Part shown: piece after piece, positions 19,999-28,495 of the stretch | How the letters are laid out: every line of letters begins with the position of its first letter | How positions within the stretch are numbered: the first letter of the stretch is position 1 | Assembly: GCA_030149205.1 (NCBI GenBank) | Contig: JASBSB010000007.1 | Span: 548,473-612,472, forward strand | Length of the DNA: 64,000 nt | Reading direction: 5' to 3' | Source of the DNA: Candidatus Heimdallarchaeota archaeon | GTDB taxonomy: Archaea; Asgardarchaeota; Heimdallarchaeia; Heimdallarchaeales; Kariarchaeaceae | Position numbers and translations under genes: made by a program | The notes under the pieces: generated by a model | The model's database searches: none | Seen by the model: only the letters and a program-made list of their open reading frames with translations | What the model was told of the DNA's origin: nothing

Positions 19999-20571
19999 TT
20001 ACGTGGTATATTCATATCTATCAACTAATACAGACAAGATCTCTGCGGAATAATATGCATCGTCTACCGCACGATGTCCAACAAACTTATTTAATTCTTT
20101 TCCAGTAAGAAGTTTCCAAGCTTCCTTCAAACGTGGATACTTCAGTCCGTGATATCTATGCCTGATATTACATATTGGTGTGCAGAATTCCATGAGGCAG
20201 GGCTGGAGAATGATGCCCATTGATTCTAAGCTGAAAGGCTCATATCGAAGGAACTTACCTAGATCATAGGCAACATTATACATCGTCACTCTCTGTCCCG
20301 ATAGCAGGGATTTTAACTCATTTACAACTGTATTTATATCTGTGCCATTGTAAACATCACTTAGATCTAAGGATGAATGTTTAAATATCCAGGCATTTTT
20401 CTGTTCATCAGTTAGTTCTGCAGAATTGTACTTTATAACAGTATTATACTCTCTCTCAATTGCTCCAGTTTGGATATTATATGAGCATATACCCACTTCG
20501 AAAACCCTGTCTCGCGGAAAGCCATATAATCCAGAAGTTTCTGTGTCAATCACATAAATTTTGTTGTTCAG
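19999..20571 (-). CDS. DEDDh 3'-5' exonuclease (DnaQ-like)
   Basis: (L)NNKIYVIDTETSGL Exo I, NVAYDLGKFL, GHRAVDDAYYSAEIL Exo III; homology suggests start upstream of the GTG at 20553, but only CTG/ATA/ATT available. Confidence 0.8.
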   Translation of the reverse strand: MNNKIYVIDTETSGLYGFPRDRVFEVGICSYNIQTGAIEREYNTVIKYNSAELTDEQKNAWIFKHSSLDLSDVYNGTDINTVVNELKSLLSGQRVTMYNVAYDLGKFLRYEPFSLESMGIILQPCLMEFCTPICNIRHRYHGLKYPRLKEAWKLLTGKELNKFVGHRAVDDAYYSAEILSVLVDRYEYTT

Positions 20572-20708
20572 TATAATCCCCCCTTGGAGATAAAGTTTCT
20601 TCGGACTTCTAAGTTAAAATTGTTGCTTAATTTCAGTAGTAATTTAATAAATTTCTGAATATAATTAGATCATTATTAGAGAAATAGTGTAAAAAATGTG
20701 GGTTTATT

Positions 20709-21344
20709 TCACAGGGTGTTAAAGGCCCTGTCTCCTGCATCTCCAAGTCCTGGGACAATGTAGCCATGATCATTGAGGATGTCATCGACAGCTCCTGCAT
20801 AAATTTCAATATCTGGAAAAGCCTTCTCCAGTCTCTGAATACCAAACTTTGCTGCAATAGCGCAAAGTATGATCACTTTCTTAGGTTTATTGGCCTTTAT
20901 CTCAGCCATTGCAGAGAGTAAGGTAGACGCTGATGCCAACATAGGGTCAACAAGGAATACAATGTGATTTTCAATTGGTGGTATCTTAGAATAATTTGTC
21001 AGGATCTCAAAATTCTTTCCATTTTCATCTAACATCTTTCCCCTTGAAGCAGAAATAAGGCCAATATGGGAGGCAGGAAGCTCTTCTACAACCCCGTCAA
21101 TCATTGGAAGCGCAGCTCTTAAAATACCCACAACGGTTATCTGATCCGCTAATTTGTTATAAGTCGCGACCCCTAGAGGTGTTGTGACCTGTTCGCTCTT
21201 GACATCAATGGATGTCACTGCTTCATAAATCAAAAACCTTCCTAATTTGAATAGAAAGTAACGAAAATCCTGTGGAGGTGTATTTTTATCCCTCAACCTC
21301 GCCACTATAGTCGATGCCAGTGGATTTGATAAAATTTTGTACAT
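20709..21344 (-). CDS. upp: Uracil phosphoribosyltransferase
   Basis: TTPLGVATYNKLADQITVVGILRAALPMIDGV; VDPMLASASTLLSAM PRPP motif. Confidence 0.92.
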   Translation of the reverse strand: MYKILSNPLASTIVARLRDKNTPPQDFRYFLFKLGRFLIYEAVTSIDVKSEQVTTPLGVATYNKLADQITVVGILRAALPMIDGVVEELPASHIGLISASRGKMLDENGKNFEILTNYSKIPPIENHIVFLVDPMLASASTLLSAMAEIKANKPKKVIILCAIAAKFGIQRLEKAFPDIEIYAGAVDDILNDHGYIVPGLGDAGDRAFNTL

Positions 21345-21519
21345 TATGTCGTCTGTAAATTAAGGACTTTGAATATTTCTGTTGATTTTGTGGATAAATG
21401 TGTTTTAACTTTATTGATTTAAGGAAAGGCAAATTATCTGGTTTCCAGATCCCCATTCATAAGCTATACAAATAGAAATTACAACATCGTTGTACTTTTT
21501 AGATTTATATCTCACCTAT

Positions 21520-22893
21520 CTACTGTTCTGAAAGGTTCATGATCAATTTTGCAGTTGATACAACCCCAAATTTAAAAAAATTTAGATCCAAATTCTCATT
21601 AGGTGCGTGATTGTTTTCGTCTGGCAAAGCGTAAGGAACCAAAAAGCTTGGGATTTTGAGGTGTTCTGGAAACAGATAGATAGGAAGTGACCCCCCTAAC
21701 CGTGGTACAATCAGGGGTTCCACTTCGAATCCACTCCTCACAGCATCAACAATGATATTTAGGTAAGGTGAACTGAGTGTAGAATTAACCGCCTCCATTG
21801 GTTGTTCCCACTCTATGCTGAAACTTCCCTCTTTAATTTCGTGTTCTCTTTGCCAATTTGTGATAAAGGTCGAAATTAGTTCTTTCACCTCAGAAGACCT
21901 AAGATTTGGTACAAGCCTACAATCTATACTTGCCGTCACTTCAGAGGGTATAATGGTTCTTCTATCTAATTCCACTCCACCACCTCTGATTCCATTGATA
22001 TTGAAAGTGGGTAAAAATTGATTCATTTCCATCAAGCTTGCAGCTCTTATTGGTCTAGCCCTGTTGATACCTTTTTCCTCGATTATTTTGTCATAAATTT
22101 CTTTCAAATTCCTCAAAGCCTCCCTCTCCTTACTGGTGGGTGGCAAAACCTTATCGTAAAAACCATGTATCTTAGACTCACCATCTGGATTTATCATATC
22201 TGTTAAGAGGTCAAGCATAGTTCGAATAGATGATCTTGCCAAACCACCGAAATTACCTGAATGTATATCTTCCCTATTTAATTTCAATTTGATCTGAAAT
22301 CCAAGAATTCCTCTGACTGATCCAACGACGCTTGGCTTATCCATACTTAGAGAAGGGCCATCCGAAATATAGACAAAATCAGCATGAAGCAGGTCACCAT
22401 GATTGGCAAAGAAGTGTGGGAGTGAGTAACTCCCCACCTCTTCGTCACCATCTAAAACAAATTTTATGTTTATCTTATCAAAAACCTCAAGATATTTTTC
22501 ATTCAGAAACCTAAGTGCTAAGATATGAGCATAATGTTGACCTTTGTTATCTGCTGACCCTCTCCCAAACAATTTGCCATTTTCGTCCCACGGAACAAAT
22601 GGATCTTTTTTCCAAAGTGATAGATCACCCTCAGGTTGTACATCATAATGACCATATACCAAAATAGTTGGGTTCTCAGGTGACGAAAGCCTTTCACCAA
22701 AAACCACAGGGTTCCCATTCGTCTCATAAAGCCTAGTCTTAAGATTACAACTCTCTAGTAATGATTTAGCATATTTAGCACATTCTAAGACTTCTTCTTT
22801 ATGTTTGGATCGGCTTTTCAATTTGATATATGTTTTTAATTCCTTTTTATATTCCGTTTTATCTATCCATTCAAGCACTTCTTGTCTAAGCAT
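21520..22893 (-). CDS. M20 family metallopeptidase (dipeptidase-like)
   Basis: VYGHYDVQPEG; GRGSADNKGQ; LDGDEEVGS motifs. Confidence 0.9.
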   Translation of the reverse strand: MLRQEVLEWIDKTEYKKELKTYIKLKSRSKHKEEVLECAKYAKSLLESCNLKTRLYETNGNPVVFGERLSSPENPTILVYGHYDVQPEGDLSLWKKDPFVPWDENGKLFGRGSADNKGQHYAHILALRFLNEKYLEVFDKINIKFVLDGDEEVGSYSLPHFFANHGDLLHADFVYISDGPSLSMDKPSVVGSVRGILGFQIKLKLNREDIHSGNFGGLARSSIRTMLDLLTDMINPDGESKIHGFYDKVLPPTSKEREALRNLKEIYDKIIEEKGINRARPIRAASLMEMNQFLPTFNINGIRGGGVELDRRTIIPSEVTASIDCRLVPNLRSSEVKELISTFITNWQREHEIKEGSFSIEWEQPMEAVNSTLSSPYLNIIVDAVRSGFEVEPLIVPRLGGSLPIYLFPEHLKIPSFLVPYALPDENNHAPNENLDLNFFKFGVVSTAKLIMNLSEQ

Positions 22894-23022
22894 ATACTCT
22901 CAGAGTAAGAGAATTTTATAATTCTTCTGCATTGGCTAATATTTGAAAAAAAATGCAAATTTAGAGAAAGAGAAACGGTTAAATACTGGCATAAAATACT
23001 AAACCATCATATAGGTGATACT

Positions 23023-23397
23023 ATGGATGAGGAATGTTATTCAGATCATTTAGAATTTCCAGTAACAGATATTCTTGAAGCTAAGGAATTCTATTCAGAG
23101 GTTTTTGGATGGGGAGACAAGATGCAGGACTGGGGAGATGAATATGTACTTGTAACGGTTAAACCTGACACCCCAAGTTTTGGAATTGGTCTGGTGAAAA
23201 AGATGCCTAAAGAGAAAAATCAGGTGATAATAGTTATGCGAACACCAGATATTGAGGAGACCCTAAAGAGGGTTAAAAAAGCAGGTGGCAAGATCACTCG
23301 AGAAAAGTTTGAGATTGATCCGGAGGTTGGGCATGGTGCTTATTTTGAGGATATCTTCGGAAATGTCTGGGGGCTTCATTCACCCCCAAAACAATAA
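23023..23397 (+). CDS. VOC family protein
   Basis: HLEFPVTDILEAKEFYSEVFGWGDKMQDWGDEY...GAYFEDIFGNVWGLH. Confidence 0.85.
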   Translation: MDEECYSDHLEFPVTDILEAKEFYSEVFGWGDKMQDWGDEYVLVTVKPDTPSFGIGLVKKMPKEKNQVIIVMRTPDIEETLKRVKKAGGKITREKFEIDPEVGHGAYFEDIFGNVWGLHSPPKQ

Positions 23398-23479
23398 GTG
23401 GTTGTCAACTATAGGAAATTATCAGAAAAATATGCCTTGATTAAGTGAGTTTAAAAATTCATCTTATCTCAGACTCGTA

Positions 23480-24652
23480 ATGCTATCTGACGTCACAGAA
23501 GTTTGGAAACAAATTCAAATAAATTTTAAATTTTCCTTTACGTTGTTTGTGTTTACCATAATCCTAGGTATTTGGAACAGCGAATCCCCTGCAACTCTCC
23601 CAGCAGGCTTTTTACTTATTCATATTCACACAGGTACCCTCGCCTGGATCTTTTTCCTTTTATTTACGTTATTTGTAAAATATGCCAATGATTTATCCGA
23701 ACTGACTGAAAAACAATTAAAGCAGTTCAAGATGTTTTCTTACTACAACATTGTTGTATTTACACTTTATATTCTTAGTTTCTACTTAGCCTTAAATTTC
23801 AACAGTTTAGTTATGTTATTGGCTATAATGGCACTACTGGCCTGGGGTGGGATTGTACAGGCAGCAGTACTCACATTCACAATTCTAAGAGGTTTATCAA
23901 AGAAGAATACTGGCTTTTATGAGGTTTTTGCCTCAATGGTCATGGCAGTCTTAGCTGGGGCAGTTGGACTAGAACGAGCAGTCATGCTTGGTTTAAACCG
24001 TATGGGTTCTGGTACAGGAGATATCGCACTGAGTCATGCAGTTTTTATGAACGTTGGACTTGTTCTTCTTGGTGTTATCGGTTTTCTTCACCTTGCTCTA
24101 ATTTCTAGAGAAAATTCATTCCTAGGTAAAATCGAAATGTATTCTCTTATCTTTGCGGCTGTAATGCTTAGTACTTCTTATCGGGTTTATTCCATCCCAA
24201 TGTTTGTGGTAGGGTATATTCTCTTACTTTTAGGTCTTGGCCTGTTTTTCTTAGCTTTGATAAAGGAGGGAAACTTATTTGGAAAACTAATGGAAGTTGG
24301 AGAGAGCTATCTTGGATGGTCAACCTTGTTCATAATCATTTATTTTGGAATTCAAACCTACATTTTAACTCTACTACTCAATTCTGGCTTTCCTCTTGTA
24401 TCAAATATTAACACAGCAGCTTTTCATAGCTTATATTTGGGTGTGGCTACCAATTTTCTCCTTGGTGCATTTGTGGTTGATTATCTCTCAGAATTAAAGA
24501 TGTCTAAAATTGTTCTAGCTCTTGTGATAATCTTCAATCTTTCATTGTTAGGGTTTATCATTAGTTTACTCTTGAGTACATCATTACATATCGCAGCTCT
24601 CATGGGAATAGCATTGTTAATACTGATAGGTTATTACTTTTCTCAATCATAA
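23480..24652 (+). CDS. Polytopic (about 12 TM) membrane protein, heme-copper-oxidase-subunit-I/NnrS-like
   Basis: His-bearing TM segments (FLLIHIHTGTLAWIFFLLF, IALSHAVFMNVGLVLLG, AAFHSLYLGVATNFLLGAF). Confidence 0.45.
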   Translation: MLSDVTEVWKQIQINFKFSFTLFVFTIILGIWNSESPATLPAGFLLIHIHTGTLAWIFFLLFTLFVKYANDLSELTEKQLKQFKMFSYYNIVVFTLYILSFYLALNFNSLVMLLAIMALLAWGGIVQAAVLTFTILRGLSKKNTGFYEVFASMVMAVLAGAVGLERAVMLGLNRMGSGTGDIALSHAVFMNVGLVLLGVIGFLHLALISRENSFLGKIEMYSLIFAAVMLSTSYRVYSIPMFVVGYILLLLGLGLFFLALIKEGNLFGKLMEVGESYLGWSTLFIIIYFGIQTYILTLLLNSGFPLVSNINTAAFHSLYLGVATNFLLGAFVVDYLSELKMSKIVLALVIIFNLSLLGFIISLLLSTSLHIAALMGIALLILIGYYFSQS

Positions 24653-24725
24653 AATATTGTAACTGAATATTTGATACATCTTTGGACTGAAACATATTTA
24701 ACATAAAGTTTAAACCCTTAAGTAA

Positions 24726-25142
24726 ATGAACAAAAAAGTTCTTTTTATCTGTACGCATAATTCCGCCCGTTCTCAGATGGCTGAGGGATTAACCAATCAT
24801 TTCTTTCCAGATGTTCAAGCCTTTAGTGCAGGAACAGAAAAGACTCGTGTGAAACCTGAAGCAATAGAGGCACTGAAAGAAATTGATATAGATATCAGCC
24901 ACCACACCTCCAAAACGACCGAGGCCTTTCTTAATGATCAATTTGATCTGGTTGTCACTGTCTGTGATAGCGCAAAGGAATCTTGCCCTTTCTTCCCAAA
25001 TGCAAAATTGCGGGCTCATGCTGGGTTTAAAGATCCCTCTGATATTACAGATCCGAAGGAGAGACTTTTAGCATTTAAAAGAACCCGAGATGAGATTTTA
25101 GACTGGTTACATGATAACCTTATGGATTTACTCGAGGACTGA
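24726..25142 (+). CDS. arsC: Low-molecular-weight phosphatase-type arsenate reductase
   Basis: VLFICTHNSARSQMAEG P-loop; VVTVCDSAKESCPFFP; FKDPSD. Confidence 0.88.
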   Translation: MNKKVLFICTHNSARSQMAEGLTNHFFPDVQAFSAGTEKTRVKPEAIEALKEIDIDISHHTSKTTEAFLNDQFDLVVTVCDSAKESCPFFPNAKLRAHAGFKDPSDITDPKERLLAFKRTRDEILDWLHDNLMDLLED

Positions 25143-26118
25143 AAAACTGAAGAAATACATCCCACGTTAACTTACTAGTCATTAGATCATATTTTGCATC
25201 AAAATTTGGGGATGTACACCCTGGGGAAATAACTCTAACAAATTGAAATCTGATAGTATGGTTGTTTTTCTCCGCATTCAACATCATTTTATAATCATTG
25301 ATTGAATCCCCAAACATCACAAGCTGTCTGATTTCTGGATTCTGGTAAATAAGTTGGTTTAAGGCATAAGGATTAGGTTTAAGCAGGCTTTGTCCATTTT
25401 CAACACAATTTTCTATGAAGAATCGAGAATCTGGCAAGAATAAATCTTCAATCATATTACTCTCAAGAAATAAGTCTAAATCAACCTTGGGTCTTCCAGT
25501 TACCACAGCAAGCTTTACCATTGAAGAGAGCCTCCTCAAATCATTAAAGTCAACCAATAATTGTTCCTTCATGTACAAGGGGTCCGGGTTAAGGTGTTTC
25601 AGATAAGGTATGTTTCCATAAATTTTCTCAAACATCTCATTACCGTAATAAAACTGCTGGAAAATGTTTTCCAATAAATTTGTTGCCAAAATATCACCAT
25701 TGTTTTTGAGAAAGACCGGTGGATTAGCTTGAATTAGGGATAAGTAGCTCTCAGGTTTTGATCCAACTCCATTCAAAAATATCTGAAATTTCTTTACAAA
25801 GTCTCCTGTAAGATTTTGTTCTTTGAAATTCATCTTTTCATACTTTAATCTATCGAATCGACTGTTATTCCCAGATACAATAGAGATCATAAACAGAATA
25901 AACAATGATGCAACATCATAATCTGAATTGAATCCTTCAATCTCTTTCACCCTGCAATAATCATCGAGGTTAAAGAGTATATCTGGGATGTTGTTCCATC
26001 CTAAGACCTCTGTAAGATAAGTTTCAGCGGTCTTAATAGCAGCTACACCATAAGAATGCAATGTGCTGACTAAGGTCTCATCCACATCAAATACAAACAT
26101 GGTGTCAAAATCAGGCAA
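25120..26118 (-). CDS. HAD superfamily hydrolase
   Basis: FVFDVDETLVST motif I; VVTGRPK motif II; MFGDSINDYKMMLNAEKN motif IV. Confidence 0.85.
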   Translation of the reverse strand: MPDFDTMFVFDVDETLVSTLHSYGVAAIKTAETYLTEVLGWNNIPDILFNLDDYCRVKEIEGFNSDYDVASLFILFMISIVSGNNSRFDRLKYEKMNFKEQNLTGDFVKKFQIFLNGVGSKPESYLSLIQANPPVFLKNNGDILATNLLENIFQQFYYGNEMFEKIYGNIPYLKHLNPDPLYMKEQLLVDFNDLRRLSSMVKLAVVTGRPKVDLDLFLESNMIEDLFLPDSRFFIENCVENGQSLLKPNPYALNQLIYQNPEIRQLVMFGDSINDYKMMLNAEKNNHTIRFQFVRVISPGCTSPNFDAKYDLMTSKLTWDVFLQFFSPRVNP

Positions 26119-26218
26119 TGTTAATTTTTTAATGTAAACATCTGTTAATTAGGTTCCTATTCACTCATAACTAATCAAAAAAGATGTTCGTTCTTTGTTT
26201 GTTAGACAAGAAACAAGT

Positions 26219-26227
26219 GTTTAAATC
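26219..26227 (+). promoter_or_regulatory. Candidate TATA box of the histidine operon transcript
   Basis: GTTTAAATC about 32 nt upstream of the His-rich short ORF; archaeal spacing predicts a TSS at or next to its ATG. Confidence 0.45.
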
Positions 26228-26251
26228 TTAGTATGAGCAGAACATATTAAC

Positions 26252-26353
26252 ATGAAATGTGGCATTATCAAAGCAAGAGGAAATTTGAACAGTCGAATTC
26301 AGAATCTAATTGACCTGGTAAGCCACCATCATCATATACATCATCATTTATAA
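26252..26353 (+). CDS. Candidate his operon leader peptide: MKCGIIKARGNLNSRIQNLIDLVSHHHHIHHHL
   Basis: 33-aa ORF not in the supplied track; 7 His codons in 8 positions, about 95 bp upstream of hisIE, about 25-30 nt downstream of a TATA-like element. Confidence 0.7.
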   Translation: MKCGIIKARGNLNSRIQNLIDLVSHHHHIHHHL

Positions 26354-26409
26354 TTTAACGAACTGCATAAAAGAATCAAAAATTATTTTCTATAAAACCA
26401 ATGTTTGAT

Positions 26410-26436
26410 CTTCTCTGGCTGATAATGCCACAGAAG
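26410..26436 (+). promoter_or_regulatory. Inverted repeat/hairpin directly before hisIE
   Basis: CTTCTCTGGC-TGATAAT-GCCACAGAAG: 10-bp stem with one mismatch; followed by AAGG and the ATG at 26448. Confidence 0.65.
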
Positions 26437-26447
26437 AAGGTACCAAC

Positions 26448-27500
26448 ATGATATCGTTAGTCATAGAACAGAATCTTTACGCTTCACTAGAACCTAATAT
26501 TCGAGAGGTTCTATATATCTGCTTCCCACTCACAATTGAAAAGGGGTCTGCTTCATATCCTCTTCCGGAAGATTTCAAAGTTAGATCTGAGAAAAGCCCT
26601 GAAGATTGGATAAAAGTCGGAGCAACGGAAATTTATCTCGATAATACTCAAGAGACGAACTATGGACAATGGAAAGAGATCTACAGTATCGAAGATTTGA
26701 AAAATCTCGTCAATCACATCTCAGTCCCAACAGTAGTTGATTTTCAATCTACTAATTTTGACCCTGTGCTCCTTGAACAATCAATCAAGAATCTACCATC
26801 TTTAATCCCTGTAACAATAGTGTTTGATTATAAATCGTTAGATACTCTTTTAACCCTTATATCACTGGATCTCGATCTAGGGATACGTGTAAGAAATACT
26901 CAAAGCATTACTGAATTGTTGAGGAATTATACAAACCTTCTGAAATTTAATTCTGAGAAATTGATTCCTACTGTCACCTTAGATCAAGACTCTCGCTTTC
27001 TTATGATGGCCTACTCAAGCCGTGAATCAGTAGATCTTACAATTGACACTAGGTATGCAACTTATTTCAGTCGATCCAGATCAAGACTTTGGAAAAAGGG
27101 TGAAACCTCAGGAAACTTACAACAGATCACTAAGATTAGGATGGACTGTGATAGGGATACCTTGGTCTTCTATACCACCCCTCTTGGTCCAGCTTGTCAC
27201 AGAGGCACATACAGTTGCATTGGAGGGAAGCAGTTAAGATATAAGGATTTCTTTACAAGAGTCCAAAAGAGAATTATAAACCCAGATCCCAATTCTTATA
27301 CTCAGAGGTTGATCAAAGATCCAAAACTTCTTTCAGACAAGATAGCAGAAGAGAGTAACGAAGTAATAAATTACACAGACAAAATGAACTTAGTTTGGGA
27401 GATTGCTGACCTCACATATTTTGTATCTGTACTTATGATCAGGGAAGGTATACGGGCAAAAAACGTTTTACGTGAATTGAAATCTAGGGAGAGAAATTAG
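26448..27500 (+). CDS. hisIE: Bifunctional phosphoribosyl-AMP cyclohydrolase / phosphoribosyl-ATP pyrophosphatase with about 185-aa N-terminal extension
   Basis: YFSRSRSRLWKKGETSGN, DCDRDTL, GPACHRGTYSC (HisI); SYTQRLIKDPKLLSDKIAEESNEVI..WEIADLTYF (HisE). Confidence 0.92.
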   Translation: MISLVIEQNLYASLEPNIREVLYICFPLTIEKGSASYPLPEDFKVRSEKSPEDWIKVGATEIYLDNTQETNYGQWKEIYSIEDLKNLVNHISVPTVVDFQSTNFDPVLLEQSIKNLPSLIPVTIVFDYKSLDTLLTLISLDLDLGIRVRNTQSITELLRNYTNLLKFNSEKLIPTVTLDQDSRFLMMAYSSRESVDLTIDTRYATYFSRSRSRLWKKGETSGNLQQITKIRMDCDRDTLVFYTTPLGPACHRGTYSCIGGKQLRYKDFFTRVQKRIINPDPNSYTQRLIKDPKLLSDKIAEESNEVINYTDKMNLVWEIADLTYFVSVLMIREGIRAKNVLRELKSRERN

Positions 27501-27502
27501 CT

Positions 27503-28495
27503 ATGAATGGTAAGACAAGTTCAACAATTAAAATTGGCATTCCATCTAAAGGGAGAATGGGAGAAGAAACCATTGAGTTCCTCAAAAAATGTGGTTTGGA
27601 AGTAAAGAGAACAAGACGTAACTATTTTGCTTCTATTCCAGCCTATCCTGACATCAAGGTGGTTTTACAAAGGCAAGAAGACATTGTAAAAGGGGTCACC
27701 TCAGGTCTGCTTGAGATGGGTATCATCGGATTTGATTTATATACTGAAATTTTGAATAGTGAGGAGAAGAGACAAACAATAGTATTGTTTGACGACCTTG
27801 AGTTTGGAAAATGTGACTTAGCAATCGCAGTTCCTGAGGAATGGGAAATTTCTGATATTACAGAATTTGATCGGTCAAAGGGGTATAGAGTTGCAACAAA
27901 ATTCACTAACACAACCCAGGAATTTTTGGATACGCAAAATATCGCTTTTCAATTTGTTGAAGGTGCAGGAACACTCGAAATCTCACCAGCTTTGGGAAAT
28001 GCAGATTTCATTGTTGATTTGGTATCAACGGGCCAAACGCTCAAAGATAACAGGTTGAAACAGATTAACAACGGAAAGATACTCAGTTCACAAGCGATAT
28101 TTGTTGGAAACAGGACAATCCTGAAATCAACCCCTGAGGCTTTACACATAGCTAGCGATTTAATAGAAATATTTGCCGCAACATTAAGAGCAGAAAAATT
28201 TGTATCTGTATTTGTTAATATGAGGGGAAATAACAGGCAGGAGATAATTGATCAATTTTTTACTGTGGATGGATTAGAGGGTTTACAAGGTCCTACAGTG
28301 TCAGATGTATACACAAAGGACAACGGGGACTGGTTTGCGGTTCATCTTGTGGTGGCAAAGAGAAACTTACTCACAGCAATAAAAAACATCAGACAACTCG
28401 GAGGTTCTGGGGTTGTTGTTTCGGAGACTAATTATATCTTTGAGGAGGAACCAAAGCAGTACACTCTCCTTAAAGAACAGCTTAGGGGTGAATAA
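27503..28495 (+). CDS. hisG: ATP phosphoribosyltransferase, long form
   Basis: IGIPSKGRMGEETIEFLKKCGL; VEGAGTLEISPALGNADFIVDLVSTGQTLKDN; C-terminal regulatory domain. Confidence 0.93.
   Translation: MNGKTSSTIKIGIPSKGRMGEETIEFLKKCGLEVKRTRRNYFASIPAYPDIKVVLQRQEDIVKGVTSGLLEMGIIGFDLYTEILNSEEKRQTIVLFDDLEFGKCDLAIAVPEEWEISDITEFDRSKGYRVATKFTNTTQEFLDTQNIAFQFVEGAGTLEISPALGNADFIVDLVSTGQTLKDNRLKQINNGKILSSQAIFVGNRTILKSTPEALHIASDLIEIFAATLRAEKFVSVFVNMRGNNRQEIIDQFFTVDGLEGLQGPTVSDVYTKDNGDWFAVHLVVAKRNLLTAIKNIRQLGGSGVVVSETNYIFEEEPKQYTLLKEQLRGE

Noticed and set aside
21520-22893. M20 peptidase as the missing LysK
   Set aside because: Longer and more like di/tripeptidases (HYDVQPEG type), unlinked to the lys operon; insufficient support.
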